Positions 41,910-49,735 of a DNA stretch of 64,000 nucleotides are shown piece by piece (the stretch's first letter is position 1; each line of letters opens with the position of its first letter). The translations under genes and the position numbers were made by a program. A model generated the notes under the pieces. That model made no database searches. It was not told the origin of the DNA and saw only the letters and a program-made list of their open reading frames with translations. This stretch comes from Microbacterium sp. (GTDB lineage Bacteria; Actinomycetota; Actinomycetes; Actinomycetales; Microbacteriaceae): contig NZ_JAPSHY010000009.1 in assembly GCF_031179285.1 (NCBI RefSeq), forward strand, positions 1-64,000, written 5' to 3'.

Positions 41910-42236
41910 TCAGGTGCGCCGGAAGGTGAAGTAGCCGTTGACGGTGCCGTGGTTCACCACGCCGGTGCCCGTGCTCAGCATCCGTGCCGAGGTGGTCGCG
42001 CCGGCCTCGACGAAGGTGTATCCGGTCTGCTCGAGTCGCCAGCCGACGGCCTCCACTTGGCCGAGGAAATAGCCGATGCTCTCATTGCTCGCCAGGGCGT
42101 TCTCGGCGGATCCCCACGCGGATCGCTCGCCCGTGAGCCGGCTGACCTCCACCTGGAGGTGCAGGATGACATCACCGCGCGTGCGGGCATCGTTCGCGTG
42201 CTGCAGCAGCCGGGCGGCTTCATCGGCGGTGAGCAT
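41910..42236 (-). CDS. Hypothetical protein downstream of the inhibitor gene
   Basis: 108 residues: [23 protein letters not shown] at the N-terminus, then a beta-rich part ([34 protein letters not shown]). No signal peptide, no membrane helix, no family I can name. It lies 10 bp after the emfourin-like gene on the same strand, with GAAAGGAAG before its ATG, so it may be co-transcribed with protease and inhibitor. It may be a further effector of the same pair. Confidence 0.6.
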   Translation of the reverse strand: MLTADEAARLLQHANDARTRGDVILHLQVEVSRLTGERSAWGSAENALASNESIGYFLGQVEAVGWRLEQTGYTFVEAGATTSARMLSTGTGVVNHGTVNGYFTFRRT

Positions 42237-42246
42237 GGGCTTCCTT

Positions 42247-42567
42247 TCAAGCGTTGTCTGACATCTTCTTCGCGCGGCGCACCGCGTCGACGAGTTCTCG
42301 CCAGGGCCCCGAGAGCTGGGAATCCGGCAGGTCGCGCTCGTGCTTCTGCGATGGCGTGCGGGCGCGGATGGTCCACATGAAACGGTCGGCGCCGGAGTCG
42401 TCCCCGCTCTCGTCGTCCCAGGGGCAGCGTTCGATGAGCGCGATCCACTCCGAGGTGTCGTCGGGGTCGGGTTCCACCTGCCAACGACGACGGATGCCGG
42501 CGATGCCGCCCGTGCGCACCACCGCGATGACGACCCGGGGGTCAGTCGATCGGGGGGACTCGCTCAT
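42247..42567 (-). CDS. Emfourin-like inhibitor of the M4 protease
   Basis: Small cytoplasmic protein of 106 residues with the emfourin-like pattern: VVIAVVRTGGIAGIRRRWQVE near ~14-33, then a helix-strand part and WRELVDAVRRAK at the C-terminus. Emfourins (known from the Serratia protealysin locus) bind and block the cognate protealysin. Here it overlaps the 3' end of the M4 protease gene by 26 bp, the typical operon order. ATG 42567 chosen; ATG 42573 is two codons upstream. Pairing with a PLP-type M4 protease supports the call strongly. Confidence 0.85.
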   Translation of the reverse strand: MSESPRSTDPRVVIAVVRTGGIAGIRRRWQVEPDPDDTSEWIALIERCPWDDESGDDSGADRFMWTIRARTPSQKHERDLPDSQLSGPWRELVDAVRRAKKMSDNA

Positions 42568-43612
42568 CCTCATAGACTCCCACGGCTGCCCACGCGCGTC
42601 GAGCGGCATCCGCAGTGGCCTGGTCGATCTCGGCGGCAGCGGCGGTGGTCGCGTCGGCGAACTCGGTGAACGTCGCCGTGCTCGACAGCCCGCCGGTGAG
42701 CGCCCGGTACCAGACCGTGCCCGCCCGCTCCCAGGCGTTGCCGCCGAGGTCTGTCGCGAACAGGGCGAAGGCGCGGTTCGGGATGCCGGAATTGATGTGC
42801 ACCCCGCCGTTGTCTTCCGTGGTCTTGACGAAGTCGCGCATGTGCGCCGGCTGCGGGTCCTTGCCCAGTTCGTCGTCGTCGTAGGCCGTGCCCGGCTCGA
42901 TCATCGAGCGCAGCGCCCTGCCCTGCACGGCCTCCGTGAAGATCTCGGCACCGATCAGCCAGCTCGCGGCATCCGCCGTCTGGCCCCTGAGGTGCTGTTC
43001 GGTGAGGGCGCCGATGACGTCGGCGATCGATTCGTTGAGAGCGCCGGGCTGGCCGTGATACTCGAGGTTCGCCGTGTGCTGGATGACACCGTGCGCGAGT
43101 TCGTGGCCGATGACGGTGACCGAGCCGGTGAAGCCTTCGAACACCTCACCGTCGCCGTCGCCGAACACCATGCGCTGGCCGTCCCAGAAGGCGTTGTCGT
43201 AATCGACGCCGTAGTGGACGGTGGCGTCGAGCGGGGCACCCGCATCGTCGAGAGAGTTGCGGCCGAACGCCCCGAGCAGCAGCTCGAACGTGGCTCCGAG
43301 GCCATCGAAGGCCTCGTTGACGGCGGCGTCGTCGGATGGCGGATCGTCTTCGCCGCGCACGACAATCCCAGGCAGCTCCTGCGTGTTGCCGGCGTCGCTG
43401 ACGGTGCGGTTCGGGGCGTCGGACAGCGATGCGACCAGCGCGCCGGACTCGTCGATCGAGAGGTCGATCCGGGCCCGGAACGGAGGCCGGCCGGCGGTCA
43501 GCGTCTGGCGCGCGGCCGCAGCGGCCCGAGGAAAGCGGCCGGACTCGGCCAGCCGCGCGAGCAGGTAGGAGGGGATGACCCCGTGACGTTCTCCGAATGC
43601 TGTGCTGCTCAT
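42542..43612 (-). CDS. Protealysin-like M4 metallopeptidase
   Basis: Thermolysin-family zinc protease of 356 residues. Zinc ligands H170 and H174 with catalytic E171 (IGHELAHG), third ligand E194 (ALNESIADV). A catalytic His is in NGGVHINSGIPNRAF near ~269. No signal peptide; a short propeptide with the IPSYLL motif (residues 13-18), as in protealysin-like proteases (PPxYLL type). Such enzymes act in or are released from the cytoplasm and are controlled by emfourin. The inhibitor gene follows in the same operon with overlap. Nothing suggests inactivation. Confidence 0.92.
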   Translation of the reverse strand: MSSTAFGERHGVIPSYLLARLAESGRFPRAAAAARQTLTAGRPPFRARIDLSIDESGALVASLSDAPNRTVSDAGNTQELPGIVVRGEDDPPSDDAAVNEAFDGLGATFELLLGAFGRNSLDDAGAPLDATVHYGVDYDNAFWDGQRMVFGDGDGEVFEGFTGSVTVIGHELAHGVIQHTANLEYHGQPGALNESIADVIGALTEQHLRGQTADAASWLIGAEIFTEAVQGRALRSMIEPGTAYDDDELGKDPQPAHMRDFVKTTEDNGGVHINSGIPNRAFALFATDLGGNAWERAGTVWYRALTGGLSSTATFTEFADATTAAAAEIDQATADAARRAWAAVGVYEDERVPPID

Positions 43613-43702
43613 GCTGCGACCATACGCCGGGGAGCCGACACCCGCATCCGGCTTGACACAGGCCGTCGTCCGCAGGCCCGAGGGGAACCTGCGGACGACG
43701 GG

Positions 43703-44530
43703 TCAGGATCGGAACAGCTCGACGTTTTCCTGCGCCCACTGCGCGAAGGTGCGCCCCGGCCGCCCGGTCAGCCGCGGTACGGTGTCCTGCACGACCTGGC
43801 CGATAACGGGAGGATTCTTCGCGAGCTCGATCCCGAACTCGACATAGTCCTCGTCATAGCCGAACGATCGCAACCGCTCGCGTTCTTCGTCTTCGGTGAG
43901 CTGCAACCAGGTCACCTCTTCACCCAACGCCGCGCCGATCCGTGCGGCGCGTTCGGCGGGAGTCAGCGCTTCCGGTCCGGTCAGTTGATAGGTCTGCCCG
44001 CCGGTGAGGTCACCGCTTGCGTCGAGCAGCACCTGCACCGCCACCGCCGCGATGTCCGCTTCGTGCACCATGGCGCTGGGCCAATCCGCCAGGGTGCGCA
44101 CGCGCCGATCCGAGACGATCTCGGGTGCCCATTCTCGCGCGTTCGCCATGAACTCCACCGGAGCGAGCAGTGCCCACGGGAGGTGCGCCGACTCGAGCGC
44201 AGGCTCGAGCGTGCTCTGGTCCCACCCGCCGAGCACGCTCGCACGACGCACGCCCGCCTTTTCTGCGGCGGCGATGAGTTCCGGCCCGTTCGTCAGAGGT
44301 TCGCCGAACTCGCCGGTGAACGTGATGAGGTGCACGGCCTCGCACCCGTCGACCGCTCGACCGAAGGACTCCGCGTCCGCGAGGTCGCCGCGGATGACCT
44401 CGACCTGGTGGGGGAGATTCGCCCTCTGGGGGTCGCGGCTGAGCGCGCGAACGCTCTCGCCTCGGTCGAGAAGTTGCCGGACGACATGGCGTCCCACTGT
44501 GCCCGTGGCACCGGTGACCAGGATTGTCAT
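43703..44530 (-). CDS. NmrA-like NAD(P)-binding reductase
   Basis: Atypical SDR of 275 residues. N-terminal MTILVTGATGTVGRHVVRQLL (nucleotide loop GATGTVG) and a C-terminal region with ADWPSAMVHEADIAAVAVQVLLD and YQLTGPEALTPAERAARIGAAL typical of the NmrA/quinone-oxidoreductase group. It lacks the Tyr-x-x-x-Lys catalytic pair, so it may bind NAD(P) or reduce quinones. AGGAAAGG precedes its ATG at 6 bp. A long palindrome lies 110 bp upstream. Confidence 0.82.
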   Translation of the reverse strand: MTILVTGATGTVGRHVVRQLLDRGESVRALSRDPQRANLPHQVEVIRGDLADAESFGRAVDGCEAVHLITFTGEFGEPLTNGPELIAAAEKAGVRRASVLGGWDQSTLEPALESAHLPWALLAPVEFMANAREWAPEIVSDRRVRTLADWPSAMVHEADIAAVAVQVLLDASGDLTGGQTYQLTGPEALTPAERAARIGAALGEEVTWLQLTEDEERERLRSFGYDEDYVEFGIELAKNPPVIGQVVQDTVPRLTGRPGRTFAQWAQENVELFRS

Positions 44531-44639
44531 GTGGATTCCTTTCCTCGTTTGTCCCTCACTCTCCCGGTCAACCTGGACACTTTCTGTCCTCGATCGCTGT
44601 CTTCCTTGGAGGGGCCCTGCCAACAATTCGAGGTAAAGA

Positions 44640-44685
44640 GGACGATCCGAGGTGTGATCTCCGGAAATTACGCCTCGAATCGTCC
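44640..44685. repeat. 46-bp near-perfect palindrome upstream of two divergent genes
   Basis: The 23-bp arms (44640-44662 and 44663-44685, centre TCCGGA) match at 19 of 23 positions. A third partial copy of the arm (TCGGATCGTC) lies at 44693-44702. It is in the 235-bp gap between divergent reductase genes and is likely an operator or a mobile palindromic element. Confidence 0.65.
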
Positions 44686-44765
44686 GTCCTACTCGGATCG
44701 TCGCAACCAGGCGTGCGGACGCCACCCGGACCGAAGGCCCAGGACGCTCGCGTAAAATCGGCACA

Positions 44766-46277
44766 ATGACCGACACCGCAGCCTCCTCCGACCTCGGTGC
44801 CGGCATCGACCCCGATGACCTCGCGACGACGCTTCGGGTGTTGAAGCAGATGGATCAGCTCGACGAGGAGCATCCCGACTTCGTCACCGTGCGCCGCGCC
44901 ACCGCCGCCATGTTCAAGGCCGTCAAGCGGGTGCGCCGCAAGCAGATCAGGGATGCCGTCGCCGAAGCCGACCGGGCAGTCGTCGCCCGCACCGCGACCG
45001 GAGCACCCGACCGGATCGACGATGAGACTCGCGGGATCGAGCTCGCCACGAGCGTCGATGCTCCCATCGCCGGCGAGCTGCTCAAGCCCCGCAACTGCTA
45101 CATCTGCAAGCAGCCGTACACACTGGTCGACGCCTTCTATCACCAGCTCTGCCCCGACTGCGCGCGCTTCAGCCACGGCAAGCGCAACGCGCGCACCGAT
45201 CTCACCGGCAGGAGGGCACTCCTCACCGGCGGACGCGCCAAGATCGGCATGCACATCGCCCTGCGGCTGCTCCGCGACGGTGCCCACACGACGATCACGA
45301 CGCGTTTTCCGCGCGATGCCGTTCGGCGATTCTCGGCCCTGCCGGATTCCGCGGACTGGCTGCATCGCCTCCGCGTCGTGGGCATCGATCTGCGCGACCC
45401 CGCACAGGTGATCGGTCTCGCCGATTCGGTCGCAGCGCAGGGGCCCCTCGACATCCTCATCAACAACGCAGCACAGACGGTTCGCCGCTCGCCCGGTGCG
45501 TACTCACTGCTGGCGGATGCCGAGCTCCAGCCGCTCCCCGACGGACCGCTGCCCGAGATGGAGACGTTCGGGCACACCGCCGATCCGCACCCGCAGGCGC
45601 TGCAGGCGTCTGTTGACGCGCATCCGCTGCTGTCGGTCGCTGCCCTCGGCGGCACGGTCGCCGAGCAGGGTGGGCAAGCCCTGACGGCCGACGACCTCGC
45701 CCGGCTCGCGATGGCGCCGGGATCGTCGTCGCTTCAGAAGCACGCCGACGGCACCGCGATCGACGCCGGAGGGCTCGTTCCCGATGTCAACCGCGTCAAC
45801 AGCTGGGTGCAGTCGATCGACCAGGTCGACCCGCTCGAGATGCTCGAAGTGCAACTGTGCAACACCACGGCGCCCTTCCTGCTGATCAGCCGACTGCGTC
45901 CGTCGATGGCGGCGTCGTCTGCGCGACGGAAGTACGTGGTCAACGTCTCGGCGATGGAGGGGCAGTTCTCCCGCCGCTACAAGGGGCCGGGGCATCCGCA
46001 CACGAACATGGCGAAGGCTGCGCTCAACATGCTCACCCGCACCAGCGCCGGCGAGATGCTCGAGACCGACGGCATCCTGATGACCGCCGTCGACACCGGC
46101 TGGATCACCGACGAGCGCCCGCACTACACCAAGGTCCGCCTCGCCGAGGAGGGCTTCCACGCGCCGCTCGATCTCGTCGACGGTGCCGCCCGCGTGTACG
46201 ACCCGATCGTGCGCGGCGAGGCCGGCGAAGACATCCAGGGTGTGTTCTTGAAGGACTACGAGCCCAGCCCCTGGTGA
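44766..46277 (+). CDS. SDR-like oxidoreductase with N-terminal zinc ribbon
   Basis: Protein of 503 residues in three parts. A helical N-terminal region (1-105), a four-cysteine knuckle C111-x2-C114 ... C129-x2-C132 with an Asp/His-rich loop, and an SDR-type Rossmann fold from ~145: TGGRAKIGM (154-162), NNAAQ (233-237), S395 in VVNVSAMEGQ. The Tyr-x3-Lys motif reads T413-x3-K417 (HTNMAKAAL); the usual catalytic Tyr is absent, and the nearest Tyr is Y405. A 100-residue insert (~250-345) separates the halves. The N-terminal cysteine knuckle may bind zinc. This is an unusual architecture; activity and substrate are unknown. Divergent to the NmrA-like gene. Confidence 0.7.
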   Translation: MTDTAASSDLGAGIDPDDLATTLRVLKQMDQLDEEHPDFVTVRRATAAMFKAVKRVRRKQIRDAVAEADRAVVARTATGAPDRIDDETRGIELATSVDAPIAGELLKPRNCYICKQPYTLVDAFYHQLCPDCARFSHGKRNARTDLTGRRALLTGGRAKIGMHIALRLLRDGAHTTITTRFPRDAVRRFSALPDSADWLHRLRVVGIDLRDPAQVIGLADSVAAQGPLDILINNAAQTVRRSPGAYSLLADAELQPLPDGPLPEMETFGHTADPHPQALQASVDAHPLLSVAALGGTVAEQGGQALTADDLARLAMAPGSSSLQKHADGTAIDAGGLVPDVNRVNSWVQSIDQVDPLEMLEVQLCNTTAPFLLISRLRPSMAASSARRKYVVNVSAMEGQFSRRYKGPGHPHTNMAKAALNMLTRTSAGEMLETDGILMTAVDTGWITDERPHYTKVRLAEEGFHAPLDLVDGAARVYDPIVRGEAGEDIQGVFLKDYEPSPW

Positions 46278-46320
46278 GCGGGGCGCTTCCCCTCTTCTGC
46301 GCCCTGCATGCCCCGCCACC

Positions 46321-46558
46321 TCGCGTGAGACACCACGTCGCGCGTGAGACACCACGTGAGGTGTGATTTTTCACGCAGAATGTGTTGTCTCGCGCGAGAG
46401 GTTGAGGTGGGACACCACTCCGTGCGTGAGACGGCATCCCGTGCACCAGACACCATTTCACGCCTCAGACACCAGATCACGCACGAGACACCACGTGAGG
46501 CGTGGTTTCTCACGCAGGATGTGATGTCTCACGAGATGCGTGGTGTCTCTCGCAGCAG
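46321..46558. repeat. First cluster of TGAGACACCAC / TGTCTCA repeats
   Basis: About eleven copies of the TGAGACACCAC-type motif or its inverse occur at ~14-35 bp spacing (first at 46326 and 46345; inverse TGTCTC at 46525 and 46544). A ~52-bp unit at 46345-46395 recurs with changes at 46482-46536. Similar repeats begin again at 47004. See findings. Confidence 0.75.
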
Positions 46559-46634
46559 CGCCGGGGTCCAGCAGCGCCGGGCGCCAGCAGCGCTGGGCCC
46601 CAACAGCGCCGAGGCCCCGCAGCGCCGGGGCCCG
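46553..46634. repeat. GC-rich ~17-bp tandem repeats
   Basis: About five units of CAGCGCCGGGGTCCAG-like sequence, each with small changes, between the first repeat cluster and the truncated hydrolase gene. Confidence 0.7.
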
Positions 46635-46645
46635 GCCGGAAGCGC

Positions 46646-46845
46646 TCAGCGCAGCATCCTGACGAACTCGCGGATGTCGTCGACGAGCATCTCGGGCTCC
46701 TCGAGCGCGGCGAAGTGCCCTCCGCGCCCTTCGACGTCCCTCCAGCGCACGATCGTGTTCGCCTCCTCAGCGAACCGCAATCCCACGTCATGGGCGAAGG
46801 CGATGACCGCCGACGGCACTTCGGAGTCCTGCTTCTGCACGCCCC
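46646..46845 (-). pseudogene. C-terminal fragment of an epoxide hydrolase-like protein
   Basis: The frame encodes VPSAVIAFAHDVGLRFAEEAN, then TIVRWRDVEGRGGHFAALEEPEMLVDDIREFVRMLR (quoted in two parts). This is the end of an epoxide-hydrolase (EHN-type alpha/beta hydrolase): RGGHFAALEEPE holds the catalytic His. The stop is at 46646-46648. No start or N-terminal region precedes it; the frame runs into unrelated sequence near 46850. It is thus a truncated remnant of a minus-strand gene. Confidence 0.7.
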
Positions 46846-46868
46846 ACGCCGCAGGCTGCGCCGCGGGG

Positions 46869-47006
46869 GCGAACTCACCCGAGGAGTTCGCGCTGTACAT
46901 CGGCATGTGCGGCATCGAGTTCGAGCTGCTCGACGGCGAAGACGTCCGGCGGGCACTGATTGAGATGGCCCAGCGCTTCACGAAGGGTGCGGGACAGGCC
47001 GCATGA
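46869..47006 (+). pseudogene. C-terminal fragment of a WYL-type regulator
   Basis: The plus-strand frame reads SPEEFALYIGMCGIEFELLD then GEDVRRALIEMAQRFTKG, ending at 47006. This matches the end of the C-terminal (WCX-type) part of WYL regulators, 'e.la..i...G.dvevl.pe.lr..l...a.r'. No start or HTH precedes it; its 5' side meets the hydrolase fragment. Both are the distal ends of divergently facing genes. Confidence 0.55.
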
Positions 47007-47152
47007 GACACACCTCGCCGCGTGAGACGCTCTTTTTGGCGTGAGACACCACTCTCGACGTGAGACACCATGCGCGGCGTGATGTCTCACCCGAAAACTG
47101 ATGTCTCACGCGGAACCTGATGTCTCACGCGGAAACTGATGTCTCACGCAGA
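47004..47152. repeat. Second cluster of TGAGACACC / TGATGTCTCAC repeats
   Basis: About eight copies: TGAGACA forms at 47004, 47023, 47042 and 47060, then TGATGTCTCAC at ~47080, 47099, 47119 and 47138, at ~18-20-bp spacing. The motif orientation switches between 47068 and 47080. It continues the family of the first cluster on the other side of the gene fragments. Confidence 0.75.
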
Positions 47153-47160
47153 CGGCGACC

Positions 47161-48291
47161 TCACCCGCGCGGCAGCGGCGCCGGGTACGGATGCGGCAGC
47201 CACACCGTCACGTTCAGCCCGCCGTTCGCTCCCGGTGACAGGTGCAGTGAGCCGTCGTGAGCCTGGGCGATGCGTTGAGCGATGGCGAGCCCGAGACCGA
47301 CGCCGACGTGGTCATCCGCTCGACCGTGCCCATCCGCACGACCGCGTTCCGCACCCCGACTGCGTTCGGCTCCGCGCTGGAACGGCTCGGCGAGCATCGC
47401 CACCCGATGCGGCGACAGCTGCTCGCCGGTGTTCTCGACCACCACGGCCACCGCTTCGACCCGTGCATAGGTGCGCACCGTCACCGTGCCTCCCTCGGGC
47501 AGATTGTGCACGATCGCGTTGTGCACCAGGTTCGTCACCAGCTGCTGCAACAGCGCCGCAGAGCCCAGGGTGCGCGCCGGGTCGCCGCCGACGTCGAGAG
47601 CGACCCGACGCCGGTCGGCCAGCGGTGCCAGTGTCTCGACCGCATCCTCGGCGATGAGCGAGAGGTCGACGGTCTCCCGAGCGAACACGCGACGATCGGC
47701 GCGGCTGAGCAGCAGCAGCGCCTCGGTGAGTTCGATCGCCCGCGTGTTGACCTCGAGCAGACGGTCGATGAGCTCATCGACATCCCGGTCGGGATCATTA
47801 CGAGCGACCTCGAGCAGGGCCTGCGAGATCGCCAGCGGGGTGCGCAGTTCATGAGACGCGTTCGCCGCGAACCGTCGCTGTTCCTCGACGTGCGCCTCGA
47901 GCTGCTCGAGCATGGCATCGAACACGTCGGCGAGGTCGCGGAACTCGTCTCGGGGCCCTTCGAGCGCCACCCGGTGCGACAGTGACCCCTGCGCCGTCAG
48001 CTGCGCGACGCGCCCGATCCGGTCGAGCGGTGCCAGCATCCGCCCGGCGAGGATCCATCCGCCGGCGAACCCCAGCCCGAGCAGCACGATCATCACCACC
48101 GTCGCCACCGGCACGAATGCGCGCAGCAGGTCGGAGCGATTGGGGAAGAAGTCGACGGTGTCCGGCACGTATCGCAAGAGGAACAGCCCGACGGTGGCGA
48201 GCAGCAGCGCCCCCGACACCACGACGATTGCGGCGTAGCTGAGGGTGAGCTTCAGCCGCGCGCTCATCCCTCGACGCCTATGCACCGGCAT
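47161..48291 (-). CDS. Sensor histidine kinase (VanS-like)
   Basis: Membrane histidine kinase of 376 residues. Two membrane helices (~14-40 and ~58-83) enclose a short ~18-residue external loop, then HAMP, and a DHp with H147 in ASHELRTPLA. The ATPase domain has NLVHNAIVHN and a C-terminal GVGLGLAIAQRIAQAHDG. The His-Arg-rich insert GRADGHGRADDHVGV before the G2 box is unusual. Overlaps the regulator gene by 14 bp; ATG 48267 is an alternative start. It should phosphorylate the adjacent OmpR-type regulator, which points to the vanY-racemase-ligase operon divergent from them. Confidence 0.87.
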   Translation of the reverse strand: MPVHRRRGMSARLKLTLSYAAIVVVSGALLLATVGLFLLRYVPDTVDFFPNRSDLLRAFVPVATVVMIVLLGLGFAGGWILAGRMLAPLDRIGRVAQLTAQGSLSHRVALEGPRDEFRDLADVFDAMLEQLEAHVEEQRRFAANASHELRTPLAISQALLEVARNDPDRDVDELIDRLLEVNTRAIELTEALLLLSRADRRVFARETVDLSLIAEDAVETLAPLADRRRVALDVGGDPARTLGSAALLQQLVTNLVHNAIVHNLPEGGTVTVRTYARVEAVAVVVENTGEQLSPHRVAMLAEPFQRGAERSRGAERGRADGHGRADDHVGVGLGLAIAQRIAQAHDGSLHLSPGANGGLNVTVWLPHPYPAPLPRG

Positions 48292-48955
48292 CCGCCCCGG
48301 TGTCGATCCGGTACCCGGCACCGGGCACGGTGAGGATGAGCCACGGCTCGCCGAGCCGCTTGCGCAGCGATGACACCGTGATCCGCACCGCGTTCGTGAA
48401 CGGGTCGGCGTTCTCATCCCATGCCCGCTCGAGCAGCTCCTCGGCGCTCACGACGCCGCCCGCGGCATCCATCAGCACTTCCAGCACGGCGAACTGCTTG
48501 CGCGTGAGCGCCACGTAGCGGTCGTCGCGGAACACCTCGCGCCGGAACGGGTCCAGCCGCAGCCCCGCGATCTCGTGCACCGGCGGCCGGGCGCGCACCC
48601 GGCGACGGTCGAGCGCACGCAGCCGGAGGACGAGTTCGCGCATCTCGAAGGGCTTGGTGAGGTAGTCGTCGGCTCCGAGTTCGAATCCCGAGGCCTTGTC
48701 GTCGAGGCGGTCGGCGGCGGTGAGCATCAGGATCGGGATGCCGCTGCCGGACGTGACGATCGAACGGGCGACCTCGTCGCCCGACGGCCCGGGGATGTCG
48801 CGATCGAGAACCGCGACGTCGTAGGAATTGATGCCGAGCTGCTCGAGCGCCGTATCGCCGTCGCCGGCGATGTCGGCGGCGATCGCCTCGAGCCGGAGCC
48901 CGTCGCGGATGGCTTCGGCGAGATACAGCTCGTCCTCGACGATCAGCACACGCAT
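48278..48955 (-). CDS. OmpR-type response regulator (VanR-like)
   Basis: Response regulator of 225 residues. Receiver ~1-118 with acidic pocket VEDE and phospho-acceptor D51 (VLDRDIPG), conserved T/K (TAAD, TKPFE). C-terminal winged helix with FAVLEVLMDAAGGVVSAEELLERAW and NAVRITVSSLRKRLG. Phosphorylated by the kinase downstream. The divergent intergenic region has two CATATCG repeats at 11-bp period, the arrangement for OmpR-family binding. First gene of the two-component operon. Confidence 0.92.
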   Translation of the reverse strand: MRVLIVEDELYLAEAIRDGLRLEAIAADIAGDGDTALEQLGINSYDVAVLDRDIPGPSGDEVARSIVTSGSGIPILMLTAADRLDDKASGFELGADDYLTKPFEMRELVLRLRALDRRRVRARPPVHEIAGLRLDPFRREVFRDDRYVALTRKQFAVLEVLMDAAGGVVSAEELLERAWDENADPFTNAVRITVSSLRKRLGEPWLILTVPGAGYRIDTGADAGA

Positions 48956-48992
48956 GTGTCGGCTCTCATTGCTCAGATCCTACGCACCCGGG

Positions 48993-49024
48993 CATATCGC
49001 GAACATATCGAAAACCGCATACGG
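48993..49024. promoter_or_regulatory. Direct repeats for OmpR-family binding between vanR-like and vanY-like genes
   Basis: CATATCG at 48993-48999 and 49004-49010 (11-bp period), plus a related CATACGG at 49018-49024. The site lies between the divergent regulator and vanY-like genes, 38 bp before the sensor/regulator operon and 33 bp before vanY. Confidence 0.5.
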
Positions 49025-49057
49025 CGTCGCAACCGGCCGGTGCGTTGACTGATCGAC

Positions 49058-49735
49058 ATGAACACCACGTCTGTGCCCGCCGGGCAGCTCCTCCGGCGCC
49101 GCATCATCGCCGCCGGCGTCGCGCTCGGCCTCGCCACGGGGGGAGTGATCGCCGCGCAGCAGGCCGTGCTGGCGGCATCCTCGGCGACGGCCGCGGACAG
49201 CTCCCCGACGTCTGTCGCACCGGGGGATGCGACACCTCCGGACGTCGGGGAGCCGGACGGTTCCACCCTCGCGCCCAGCGAAGCCGACGGGGTGATCCGC
49301 GACGACAGCAAGCCGACTGTCTTCGATGACACCCTCCCGGCGATCAGCAAGCTCGACCCCGCCCTCCTCTCTGCGCTGCGGGAGGCGGCGACGGATGCCG
49401 CCGACGACGGCGTGGAGTTCCGTGTGAACAGCGGATGGCGATCCGCAGCCCTCCAGCAGAAGCTGCTGACGGATGCGATCGCCGACTACGGCTCGATCGA
49501 GGAGGCATCGCGGTGGGTGGCCCCACCGGAGGCCTCGGCGCATGTGACCGGCGACGCCGTCGACCTCGCACCGGTCGACGCGCTCGACTGGCTCGCCCGC
49601 AACGGTGCCGAATACGGGCTCTGCCAGACGTACGCGAACGAAGCCTGGCACTACGAACTGCGCCCGGAGGCGATCGACGACGGCTGCCCGCAGATGTTCG
49701 ACGACGCCGGTGACGACCCGCGGATGCACCCATGA
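49058..49735 (+). CDS. VanY-like D,D-carboxypeptidase (M15B)
   Basis: Secreted or membrane-anchored zinc peptidase of 225 residues. An N-terminal hydrophobic signal (~14-40) is followed by a disordered Pro/Asp-rich linker (~45-90) and the M15 domain. Zinc ligands H162 and D169 are in SAHVTGDAVD; H198 is in EAWHYE, with E195 the general base. It trims the terminal D-amino acid of peptidoglycan pentapeptide, as VanY or VanXY do. Its stop overlaps the racemase start (ATGA), so it is translationally coupled to the racemase and ligase. Confidence 0.88.
   Translation: MNTTSVPAGQLLRRRIIAAGVALGLATGGVIAAQQAVLAASSATAADSSPTSVAPGDATPPDVGEPDGSTLAPSEADGVIRDDSKPTVFDDTLPAISKLDPALLSALREAATDAADDGVEFRVNSGWRSAALQQKLLTDAIADYGSIEEASRWVAPPEASAHVTGDAVDLAPVDALDWLARNGAEYGLCQTYANEAWHYELRPEAIDDGCPQMFDDAGDDPRMHP

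Larger units (their letters stand above)
46278..46645. other. 368-bp intergenic stretch made of repeats
   Basis: Holds no supported gene. It is filled by the first TGAGACA/TGTCTCA repeat cluster (46321-46558) and by a GC-rich ~17-bp tandem repeat (46553-46634). No promoter or terminator could be named within it. Confidence 0.7.

Noticed and set aside
46321..47152. CRISPR array
   Set aside because: Repeat units vary in sequence, orientation and spacing; there are no equal spacers and no cas genes.
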